Below, piece by piece: positions 27,927-35,766 of a stretch of DNA of 64,000 nucleotides; the first letter of the stretch is position 1, and every line of letters begins with the position of its first letter. The translations under genes were made by a program, and so were the position numbers. The stretch covers positions 124,001-188,000 of the forward strand of contig WGMX01000023.1 of assembly GCA_016124855.1 (NCBI GenBank). The letters are read 5' to 3'. The notes beneath the pieces are model-generated. The model had not been told where the DNA came from, did not search any database, and worked only from the letters and a program-made list of their open reading frames with translations. This stretch comes from Anaerolineaceae bacterium (GTDB taxonomy: Bacteria > Chloroflexota > Anaerolineae > Aggregatilineales > Phototrophicaceae).

Positions 27927-29457
27927 ACGTTTTCAGCAAAACGACATTATTTTGCTGATAGCTGCAATTCTCGCTGTTGCTTTGTATGTACTGACTGCAA
28001 ATGGAGGCTTCCCCCTAGATGACAGTTGGATACATCAAGTTTATGGTCGTAACTTGGCTGAAACGGGCATGTGGGCATTTGTGCCCGGCGTACCGAGTGC
28101 GGCTTCGACTTCACCCATGTATACGGTTTTGTTGGCCATAGGCTACAAGGTGGGTATTTCGTTCAAACTGTGGACGTATACATTAGGGATTGTGGCGCTG
28201 TGGGTTGCAGGCATGTTGGGTGGTCGAATGACCGAGCGGTTGCTGCCTGATCAGAAGGTTGTTCGCTTGTATGGTGGCTTGTCCATCATTTTCGCATGGC
28301 ATTTGGTATGGGCAGCAGCATCCGGCATGGAGACGATGCTGTTCAGCATGTGGACAATAGTGCTTTTATATGTTGGCTGGCGGGAATTAGATGAAAGATC
28401 ACAAAACGCAAGAGACGTTGTACTACGTGGAGGTGTTTTCGGTGTTGCTGCTGCTTTTGCCACTATTACGCGTCCAGAAGGTGTTGCACTAGCCGGATTA
28501 ATCGGTCTAATCAGTTTGGTCGTGCAGCCTCAAAAATCTTGGAAGCTGTTCGCAATGTGGGGGATTGGGGCGGCAATTGCATTTTTGTTGGCGATTAGTC
28601 CATATTTTGCCCTCAACCTTCATTTGACAGGTGGACTACTGCCAGACACGGCGGCAGCTAAACAAGCAGAGAACGCACCGCTGCTCCTCGACAGCTACCC
28701 GACCCGCCTCATGAGTATGCTGCTGCCATTGGTGGCGGGGGTACAGATTTTTTTCGTGCCGGGTGTCATCTATTTAATTGTCCAACAATTACGCCCTTTA
28801 CGTCAGGACAAACGCGGATTGCTGTTGATTGTGCCAGTTCTGTGGAGCTTGGGATTGATCGCATTATATGCAGCCCGTTTGCCCGCTTACTATCAACATG
28901 GTCGGTACGTAATTCCGGCGCTGCCTGCGTTTATCGTTATTGGTGTTGCCGGTACGATACAATTGATAATGGTAGGACGTAAATCAGTTGCCGGACGGGT
29001 ATTGACTCGTTCTCTGGCAATTTCATTATTATTGGCGCTGGCCTTTTTCTTTTTTCAAGGCGCGGGAGTCTACGCGCGGGATGTCCGAATTATTGATGAA
29101 GAAATGGTCGCCTCGGCTCATTGGATAAAAGACCACATTCCCCCTGATGAGATGTTAGCGATTCATGATATTGGTGCGGTGGGTTATTTTGCTCCACGTC
29201 CGATTCTTGATCTCGCGGGGTTGGTTAGTCCCGAGATTATTCCATTCATTCTCGATAAAGATCAATTGTGGCAGTGGCTCCAGCAAAGAAACGCTCGTTA
29301 TCTGATGGCATTTCCTGATCAAATCCCGGGTGATGACATTCATGATCCGCATTTGTGTCCAGTCTTTACGACCGGCGGGCAGGCTTCAATCCAATCTGGT
29401 GGGCCAAATATGACGATTTATCAACTGACTTGGAACGGTATTTGCCCCAACCCTTAA
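27910..29457 (+). CDS. GT-C-like polytopic membrane protein
   Basis: A 515-residue protein, last of the plus-strand glycan block. The first loop is NGGFPLDDSWIHQVYGRNLA (D-D-x-W), followed by PSAASTSPMYTVLLAIGYK; ATITRPEGVALAGLIGLI is the paired R-P-E-G motif also seen as R-A-D-G in the previous protein. The C-terminal soluble region ends with a late Cys-containing strand (GPNMTIYQLTWNGICPNP). The two adjacent genes are probably related by duplication. Confidence 0.78.
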   Translation: MKFVTKRFQQNDIILLIAAILAVALYVLTANGGFPLDDSWIHQVYGRNLAETGMWAFVPGVPSAASTSPMYTVLLAIGYKVGISFKLWTYTLGIVALWVAGMLGGRMTERLLPDQKVVRLYGGLSIIFAWHLVWAAASGMETMLFSMWTIVLLYVGWRELDERSQNARDVVLRGGVFGVAAAFATITRPEGVALAGLIGLISLVVQPQKSWKLFAMWGIGAAIAFLLAISPYFALNLHLTGGLLPDTAAAKQAENAPLLLDSYPTRLMSMLLPLVAGVQIFFVPGVIYLIVQQLRPLRQDKRGLLLIVPVLWSLGLIALYAARLPAYYQHGRYVIPALPAFIVIGVAGTIQLIMVGRKSVAGRVLTRSLAISLLLALAFFFFQGAGVYARDVRIIDEEMVASAHWIKDHIPPDEMLAIHDIGAVGYFAPRPILDLAGLVSPEIIPFILDKDQLWQWLQQRNARYLMAFPDQIPGDDIHDPHLCPVFTTGGQASIQSGGPNMTIYQLTWNGICPNP

Positions 29458-29468
29458 GTTTTAGCCTG

Positions 29469-29498
29469 TTGCGTTGTAAGTTGTGAAAACTGTAAAAT
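29469..29498 (+). promoter_or_regulatory. Promoter of the PspA-like gene, probably leaderless
   Basis: TTGCGT (29469-29474) and TAAAAT (29493-29498) are 18 nt apart. The -10 ends only 6 nt before the ATG at 29505, so transcription would begin at or next to the start codon. No SD is present in the short gap GTATTT. Confidence 0.55.
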
Positions 29499-29504
29499 GT
29501 ATTT

Positions 29505-30128
29505 ATGAATGATTTACTCAATAAACTCAACGTACTTGTAAAAGCCACACTTAATGATGCTTTGACTGGTGACAGCCGTCGGAACAAGTTGGCGAATCCC
29601 AATGCCGATAAGCCTTCCGCTATTCAAGAGGGTCAGCAGCAGATTACTCAACTACGCCAGCGAATTAAGGAAACGCTGGCCTTTGAGGATGAGTTGCAAA
29701 AACAAATCCAATCCTTACAGGTTGAGGTCTCTGATTGGGATGAGCAGGCTGATATGGCAGTCAAAAGTGGCGATGAGGCAAAAGCCCACTACGCTGTTGA
29801 ACAGATGCAGCGTGTTCAGCAGCAGCTCACAATGGTGCAGTCGGACTATGCCGCTCATGAACACGTCACACAGGAATTAATTTATCACGTCAATACCTTA
29901 GAAGCAGCAGTTGATGCCGCAGCCCGGAAACAACCGGATGAATCGACACCATCGACGCTAAATGACAGTGTTTCGGGTGTTCTAAAAGATATGCGTGACA
30001 GGGTGTTGGAACTGCGCGACCAGATAACTGCGCGTGAAGAAATGGCTTCTCAAATCACCGAGACTCAACCAAAACCAGTAGAAGATGATCTGGCAAAACG
30101 CCGCCAGAGACTTTCTAAACCGGAGTAG
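29505..30128 (+). CDS. PspA/IM30-like coiled-coil protein
   Basis: A 207-residue cytosolic, membrane-peripheral type protein made of long heptads. LNKLNVLVKATLNDAL at the N-terminus matches the amphipathic start of PspA/Vipp1-like proteins, and Q-rich helices follow (QEGQQQITQLRQRIKETLAF and EQMQRVQQQLTMVQ). In relatives such proteins assemble on stressed membranes. The C-terminal 60 residues are less ordered. It lies 14 nt upstream of a GAF histidine kinase and could be regulated with it. Confidence 0.75.
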   Translation: MNDLLNKLNVLVKATLNDALTGDSRRNKLANPNADKPSAIQEGQQQITQLRQRIKETLAFEDELQKQIQSLQVEVSDWDEQADMAVKSGDEAKAHYAVEQMQRVQQQLTMVQSDYAAHEHVTQELIYHVNTLEAAVDAAARKQPDESTPSTLNDSVSGVLKDMRDRVLELRDQITAREEMASQITETQPKPVEDDLAKRRQRLSKPE

Positions 30129-30142
30129 ACGCTGACTAAAAC

Positions 30143-32812
30143 ATGAACCAGAACACTAAAAGCATCCTTATTGTTACAAGTGATTACAGTTTGGTTCGCG
30201 CTGTAAAAGAAGCTTTAGCGCATTTGAGTGTTACATTTCAGATCGGTTACAGCCATATTGATGGTCTTTATGCGCTTGAGAATGGTGATTTTGATGCCGT
30301 TGTCATTGACGCGCTGATGGTGAACCATCGTGATGGACAGTCCACGCTTATCAAATTAGCGCAGCTTAACCACGCAATACCGATGATTGGTTTGGCGAAT
30401 GACCCCGGCATATTGGCTGATAAGGGTGGTTCGTCAAACATCACTGTGATCGTTCCCGGCGAAACGATGATTCGGCAAACAGTCAGTTTGGCGTTGGGTC
30501 TAGATACTTCGCCGCCAGTCGATGCGCCAGAAACAAAGCCAAACACCAAAAATTTAACTGAAGCTCCGTCACCCGCGCCGCTGCCTGCCACGTCGGATAT
30601 GCCGGATGTAACAGCGAATTCAGCTGAAAAATTGCAGACGCTGTTTGCCCTAAGCCGATCCTTAACCGAAGTGCTTGATCTGAGTGAGGTTCTCAACCGG
30701 GTTGTTGAGGCTGCTCGGCGTTTGACCAACGCTGAAGAAGGCATGATTTTGTTACCCGGTGATGAAGGCGGACAACTCTACCTTCGTGCAAAAGTGGGTA
30801 TTGATATTGAGGTTGCCCGTAATTTTCGCGTTAAGACGGAGGATACCTTAGCCGGACAAGTTTTTGGAACTGGAAAACCGGTTTTGATTGGCGCGCAGGG
30901 ACCACAAAAGGTTAAAACGGAATATCTGGTTAACGCACTGCTGTACGTACCGATCAATTATGAAGGGCTTTGTATTGGTGTTTTAGGTGTTAACAATAAA
31001 TCCACTGAAGCGGTTTTTGATCCACGGCATCAAGATTTGTTGATGAATCTGGCGGCGTTTGCGGCAATTGCCATCGAAAATGCCCGGATTCATGAGGAAA
31101 CCGTTGAACATACGCGAGAGTTGCAGACTTTGGTTGAGGCCAGTCAGGTCCTCAATTCTTCCCTGTCGCTTGATAAAACACTTCCCAATATTTGCGAACA
31201 GTTACTCCGTGTCGTCAATGTGAATTACGTGGCTATTCACGAATGGGATACCCCTAGCAATCAATTGCGAACGAGCGCGCGCTGCTTCCGAACCGTTTGG
31301 AATTCCGGAAATGGACCGGTCATTGATTTGTCAAAGCGTTTGGTGGTTCAGTACGCCTTGGAAAAAAGCACGTTCCCTGTCATTACGCGGCGGGACGCGT
31401 CAACGCCCGAAGGTGAAATAGAATATCTCAATCGCATGGGCATTGATACTATTCAGATCGTCCCGATTGTTGGCGGCGAGCAGGTACTGGGCATTATCCA
31501 GTTTTCATATGTTCGTCCTCCTGTCAATTTACCTCCTCCGGATGCGTTGCAACGCATTCAATTGATGACCCTTGAAGTACTGGCAATGCTTTCGAGCCAG
31601 TCCAACTTATCTAAACCGCAAGGGATGTTTCGTGTTCTTGAAAATGCCAATCAACTCATCGGGGCGGATTGGTGTGAAGTCGCATTGCTTACGCCAGATC
31701 GCCAATCGCTGGTCACACAGGTTGCATTAGGCATGGGTATATGGTCGTCTGAACCGCAGCAGTATGTCGATTTGTTTCAAAGCACTGATCTTGCCGAAAG
31801 TATTAAATCGCAGCAAATTATTGTTCGTAACCCGAACGCGTCCAAAATGACGAACGGCATCAAACAGTTTTTAGAGATGACCCATTGTCGTTCGGCTGTG
31901 GGAATCCCACTTATTTTGCGCGGGCAGCCGCAGGGCGTTGTCGTGTTTGCCGATTCACGGCGTGGTCGTGTATTGAACGAACGAGATATTGATGTAGGGC
32001 GCGCAGTCATCGCACAGGCTTCTACCGCGCTTTCCAATTCATATCTTTTACATGATTTGGAACGCAGTTTTCGAGAACTGAAAGACACACAAGAACGCCT
32101 TGTTCAAACGGCTCGACTGTCTGCGATGGGCGAACTAGCGGCGGCGGTCGCTCATCAAATTAACAATCCGTTGACGACAATCATGGTAGACTCAGAAATG
32201 ATGCTGCTGGATGAAAGTCCTGATTCACAAAACTATAAGTCGCTGCAAGCAATTCATCGGGCAGGCAAACGTGCATCCGGCGTAGCCCGGCGATTACTCG
32301 CTATTTCGCGTCCAAATGATCCCGAATCACCACCCGAACGGATTGATGTGGTCGAAACGATTCAAGGAGTACTCTCCTTAGTTAAGGCTCATATCGAGCG
32401 TGATCATATCCAAATAATCTCGCAGTTACCCGAGGAACCACTGCCTCCTGTGTGGGCGGTTCAAGGGCTGGTAGATGATATTTGGCTTAACTTGCTGCTG
32501 AATGCACATGACGCATTAATGGGCTGCGAGAATGCCCAACTCGGGATTTCTGCCTCATATACACCGGACTCAGATCAATTGGAGGTTTACGTGTGGGATA
32601 ATGGACCGGGAATTCCTGAGAAGATTATCGAAAATGTGTTTAAACCCTTTTTTACGACCAAACCAGTCGGTGAGGGGACAGGGTTAGGTTTGCATATTTG
32701 TCGCCAAACCGCCGAACGTGTTGGTGGTAGTATTACGGTTGAAAGCACTGTAGGAAAAGGCGCACGCTTCTTAGTTCGGCTGCCGGTTAAGCGAGGAGGA
32801 AATGACGAATGA
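30143..32812 (+). CDS. Soluble GAF-domain histidine kinase with degenerate receiver domain
   Basis: An 889-residue protein. Residues 5-125 are receiver-like, with Asp in VVIDALM but no usual K-P, so probably degenerate. A Pro-rich linker (about 128-155) is followed by three GAF-like domains (about 160-320, 330-470, 490-640). The HisKA domain has MGELAAAVAHQINNPLTT (phospho-His about 672), and HATPase_c has WLNLLLNAHDALMGC, VWDNGPGIPEKI and GEGTGLGLHICRQ. There is no membrane segment, so it senses an internal ligand or redox state. It overlaps the OmpR-type regulator by 4 nt, making a clear kinase/regulator pair. Confidence 0.9.
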   Translation: MNQNTKSILIVTSDYSLVRAVKEALAHLSVTFQIGYSHIDGLYALENGDFDAVVIDALMVNHRDGQSTLIKLAQLNHAIPMIGLANDPGILADKGGSSNITVIVPGETMIRQTVSLALGLDTSPPVDAPETKPNTKNLTEAPSPAPLPATSDMPDVTANSAEKLQTLFALSRSLTEVLDLSEVLNRVVEAARRLTNAEEGMILLPGDEGGQLYLRAKVGIDIEVARNFRVKTEDTLAGQVFGTGKPVLIGAQGPQKVKTEYLVNALLYVPINYEGLCIGVLGVNNKSTEAVFDPRHQDLLMNLAAFAAIAIENARIHEETVEHTRELQTLVEASQVLNSSLSLDKTLPNICEQLLRVVNVNYVAIHEWDTPSNQLRTSARCFRTVWNSGNGPVIDLSKRLVVQYALEKSTFPVITRRDASTPEGEIEYLNRMGIDTIQIVPIVGGEQVLGIIQFSYVRPPVNLPPPDALQRIQLMTLEVLAMLSSQSNLSKPQGMFRVLENANQLIGADWCEVALLTPDRQSLVTQVALGMGIWSSEPQQYVDLFQSTDLAESIKSQQIIVRNPNASKMTNGIKQFLEMTHCRSAVGIPLILRGQPQGVVVFADSRRGRVLNERDIDVGRAVIAQASTALSNSYLLHDLERSFRELKDTQERLVQTARLSAMGELAAAVAHQINNPLTTIMVDSEMMLLDESPDSQNYKSLQAIHRAGKRASGVARRLLAISRPNDPESPPERIDVVETIQGVLSLVKAHIERDHIQIISQLPEEPLPPVWAVQGLVDDIWLNLLLNAHDALMGCENAQLGISASYTPDSDQLEVYVWDNGPGIPEKIIENVFKPFFTTKPVGEGTGLGLHICRQTAERVGGSITVESTVGKGARFLVRLPVKRGGNDE

Positions 32813-33495
32813 CCTATATTATGGCTGTTGATGACGATCCTGAAGTGCTTGATACTTTAGGGCGGGTCTTGGAACGTGAATCATTTGACGTAGGGTTGGC
32901 CCGATCTGCCGCTGAAGCATTGATTTTGCTAGATCAGCGTGTGCCATCTGCCATGATTCTCGATATCATGATGCCCGGTATGGATGGGATCACGTTATGC
33001 CGCCAACTGCGGCGCGACTCGCGCTTCAATGCGCTGCCCATCTTGTTTTTAACAGCAAAAGGCAGCACTGAGGATGTGGTCGATGGTTTGGATGCGGGTG
33101 CAGATGATTACGTCGTCAAACCTTTTGAATTGGCTGAACTGCGGGCGCGTATTCATGCGCTCTTGCGCCGCAGCATTCGCGATTCGGGTACAGGCGCAGT
33201 ATTGCAATTAAACGACCTGAAACTCGACTCAGATACTTATCAAGTGTATATCAAAGGAAACCGAATTCAGTTGACATCCACTGAGCATCGTTTGTTGCGC
33301 TATTTAATGGAAAACCCGAACCGTGCACTTTCTCCCGGTCATTTGCTTCAGGTTGTATGGGAATATCCTCCGAACACCGGTGATCCTGATCTCGTTCGCG
33401 CACACGTTCGTAATTTGCGCTCAAAAATAGAGAAGAATTCTGACCGTCGCTATATTCGAACCATTCATGGTGTTGGATACATGATCTCACTGTGA
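32809..33495 (+). CDS. OmpR-family response regulator
   Basis: A 228-residue regulator. The receiver has DDDPEVLDTLG, phospho-Asp in MILDIMMPGMDG (about 49) and VVKPF (Lys about 103). The winged-helix output (about 130-228) contains VYIKGNRIQLTSTEHRLLRY and the C-terminal RYIRTIHGVGYMIS signature. It is coupled to the upstream kinase by a 4-nt ATGA overlap and is followed by a strong terminator, which closes the PspA-like/kinase/regulator operon. Confidence 0.94.
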   Translation: MTYIMAVDDDPEVLDTLGRVLERESFDVGLARSAAEALILLDQRVPSAMILDIMMPGMDGITLCRQLRRDSRFNALPILFLTAKGSTEDVVDGLDAGADDYVVKPFELAELRARIHALLRRSIRDSGTGAVLQLNDLKLDSDTYQVYIKGNRIQLTSTEHRLLRYLMENPNRALSPGHLLQVVWEYPPNTGDPDLVRAHVRNLRSKIEKNSDRRYIRTIHGVGYMISL

Positions 33496-33530
33496 ATTAT
33501 TTCTCGCTGCTGCGTGCTTTTATAGTGAAG

Positions 33531-33561
33531 GAAACTCAAATTTTTGAGTTTCTTTTTATTT
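33531..33561 (+). terminator. Rho-independent terminator after the OmpR regulator
   Basis: GAAACTCAAA (33531-33540) pairs perfectly with TTTGAGTTTC (33543-33552) around a TT loop and is followed by TTTTTATTT. It is 35 nt after the stop at 33495. It separates this operon from the lone regulator at 33687. Confidence 0.85.
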
Positions 33562-33686
33562 ATGGTGCTCTTACTTGAAGTCGCTGGATAAATTTCACAA
33601 AACTTTCAGACATACATACGATTTTGAACCTGCTATCCCGTTATACTAACAATATGAAACAAGATTACAGGGTAACGGGTAGCTAA

Positions 33687-34397
33687 ATGTACAAAATCCT
33701 CATCATTGATACTGACTTTGAAAATGTGAATATGATGGAGCATTTCCTCCGCCGCGAAGGTTATAAGGTGTTAACAGCCTTCACAGTTCGTGATGGTCTT
33801 TTACATTTGGAAAAGAATACACCGGACCTTTGCATCATTGATACGAACGCACCCGGATTAGACGGTCTCGGACTGTGCCGCAAAATTCGCGCAAGCGCAC
33901 ACACTGCCAATTTGCCAGTTATCTTGATGGGACAAAATGCGCACTATTCAGTAACGAATGCGTTAGAAGCCGGTGGCGACGATTATATTGCGAAGCCATT
34001 TGCGTTACGTGAATTGGCAGCCCGTATGCGGGCGCATTTGCGGCGCGTTTCAGGCAACTTGAATGATGGCATGCCGATGCTGCGTATACTGCCCGAGACA
34101 CAGACCATCTTCATCAATGACCGTCAAGTTACATTGACGCAAGTGGAATTTGAATTGATTTCATTTTTATGCCGTAAGCCGAACCAATTACACCGTACCG
34201 AAGACTTGCTGACAGGTGTATGGCAGTATCCTCGTGGGGCAGGGGATGCGGCATTAGTGAGAAACCACGTGAGAAATTTGCGCCGAAAAATCGAGGACGA
34301 TCCGGAACGCCCTGCGATCATTCAGTCCCGCCATGGGAGAGGCTACGCAGTGCGCGCCAGCATCCGCATTGAAGGCAGCGTTGCATTGTCGTCTTAA
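33687..34397 (+). CDS. Orphan OmpR-family response regulator
   Basis: A 236-residue protein. The receiver has IIDTDFENVNMM, phospho-Asp in LCIIDTNAPGLDG (about 52) and YIAKPF (Lys about 101). The usual Thr/Ser switch position reads LMGQN, so it may be altered. The winged-helix DNA-binding domain (about 130-228) ends SRHGRGYAVRASIRIEG. Terminators lie on both sides and no kinase gene is adjacent, so it is probably driven by a distant kinase. The C-terminal tail is a little longer than usual. Confidence 0.92.
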   Translation: MYKILIIDTDFENVNMMEHFLRREGYKVLTAFTVRDGLLHLEKNTPDLCIIDTNAPGLDGLGLCRKIRASAHTANLPVILMGQNAHYSVTNALEAGGDDYIAKPFALRELAARMRAHLRRVSGNLNDGMPMLRILPETQTIFINDRQVTLTQVEFELISFLCRKPNQLHRTEDLLTGVWQYPRGAGDAALVRNHVRNLRRKIEDDPERPAIIQSRHGRGYAVRASIRIEGSVALSS

Positions 34398-34422
34398 TTG
34401 TTTTCGTTAACGTAAAATAGGC

Positions 34423-34450
34423 GGGCGGGGTGAATACTCCGCCCTTTTTA
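34423..34450 (+). terminator. Rho-independent terminator after the orphan regulator
   Basis: GGGCGG (34423-34428) pairs with CCGCCC (34439-34444) around a 10-nt loop and is followed by TTTTTA. It lies 25 nt after the stop. Confidence 0.85.
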
Positions 34451-34518
34451 TTTACAATTTCCTGAACAAAACCCTATCATTTTCTTATCACTCCTCGCGT
34501 CGTAGCCGACAAACATTG

Positions 34519-34527
34519 TGGTATGAT
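34519..34527 (+). promoter_or_regulatory. Extended -10 promoter of the Tad-type cluster
   Basis: TG-N-TATGAT (34519-34527) is an extended -10 element with no good -35. The next start codon is at 34581, preceded by a GAGGA SD. The spacing gives a 5' leader of about 47 nt. Confidence 0.45.
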
Positions 34528-34580
34528 AATTTTGTTGTGATTTATCAAGTATTTCTTATCTAGTTTCTGAGGACGTACTA

Positions 34581-35750
34581 ATGCAAAGCGTTCCAAAGAA
34601 GATTTTCCAAATTCTGGATGGTACTCCAGCCGTTTATGGTCAATATTCGCGTGGACAAAGTTTGGCAGAACTCGCACTTGTCACGCCATTATTGATTGTG
34701 CTGCTGATGGGACTAGCAGAAATCGGGTGGTTTGCTAACAATTATTTGATTTTGTTAGAAACTACGAGGGTTGGCGCACGCTATGGGGCTGTGCAGACTG
34801 GCGATTTTGCGCCAGACAAGTGGGATAATTCTGCCAGTTTACTGCCGAACTTGCAGGCCGATTATGTGGCTAATGCAGCCGGCGGCCCATTGACGCAAAA
34901 TGCAAGGGCTTACCGAATTTGCACGAATTCGGAAGCCGGAGGTACTCCTCGTTTTTACAACATCATCATATGCAAGATGTTTGATGCCATGTCACCGCTG
35001 GATTTTCGAGGCGAATATAAGGTTACGAACGCTGACCCGACAGACCGGAACAGCGTCGATGAAATTGTTGTGTCCGCGTTTAGTCTGCTCTCGATTAATC
35101 CAACTGACTCGAATATCCCTGCCGCAATGAGAAGCACCATTGACCTTGCGCCCAATGTCCCAAGTACCCAGCAGCAGGTGCTGGTCATTGGCCGGTATCC
35201 GACTAACGCAAATGAATGCACTACCGATGCCAGTGATCCTGACCCGCGCGACCCGTTTAACTACATTAGCTATACAGGCGCATCGAATACGGATACGACA
35301 AGCCCCGGTAACACTGGCACGCGTAACTTTGTAATGAGCAGCGGCACCCAACTTTTTTCGGAGCTGCTTGGTTATGACACCGGCCCGGAATTGCAGCGTG
35401 GCTTTGCCCTGACGGGACAGCATATCATCACTGCAACCCGCACACTTCCGGCTGCTTCGCGCTGTTATGGGTCTGAGTGGACGATTCGTCGTGTCCAAGA
35501 CCTCATCAACGTGGCAAATTACGGTATGCAAAACCAGAACCAACGATCCATGCTCCCAAGTCAAGGCTTGATCTTGGTAGAAATGTTTTGGCAGCACACG
35601 CTATTGCTGCGAAATCCGGTTTTTAATCCTGTGTTCAATATTCTGAATGACCCCAGTAATCCGAATGGTGGGGGCACCGTCATTTCCGTTTGGGCCGCAT
35701 TCCCGCTGCCCACTACCGAACCGAAAATTAAATTCGCAGTCGGATCATAG
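34581..35750 (+). CDS. TadE-like pilus/secretion-associated protein
   Basis: A 389-residue protein with an N-terminal TadE segment: SRGQSLAELALVTPLLIVLL (residues 22-41), one membrane helix, then NNYLILLETTRVGARYGAVQ. The remaining 320 residues are an extracytoplasmic domain rich in Asn, Thr and Cys pairs, with no enzyme motif. TadE proteins are minor pilin-like parts of Flp/Tad systems, but no tadA, B, C or prepilin peptidase gene is in the window. It is the first gene of a three-gene set of related anchored proteins. Confidence 0.82.
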   Translation: MQSVPKKIFQILDGTPAVYGQYSRGQSLAELALVTPLLIVLLMGLAEIGWFANNYLILLETTRVGARYGAVQTGDFAPDKWDNSASLLPNLQADYVANAAGGPLTQNARAYRICTNSEAGGTPRFYNIIICKMFDAMSPLDFRGEYKVTNADPTDRNSVDEIVVSAFSLLSINPTDSNIPAAMRSTIDLAPNVPSTQQQVLVIGRYPTNANECTTDASDPDPRDPFNYISYTGASNTDTTSPGNTGTRNFVMSSGTQLFSELLGYDTGPELQRGFALTGQHIITATRTLPAASRCYGSEWTIRRVQDLINVANYGMQNQNQRSMLPSQGLILVEMFWQHTLLLRNPVFNPVFNILNDPSNPNGGGTVISVWAAFPLPTTEPKIKFAVGS

Positions 35751-35766
35751 GAGAGAAGGAGACACA

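Noticed and set aside
35647..35766. Upstream extension of the TadG open frame
   Set aside because: It overlaps the TadE gene by about 100 nt. ATG 35767 has a good GGAGA and gives a normal TadG N-terminus.
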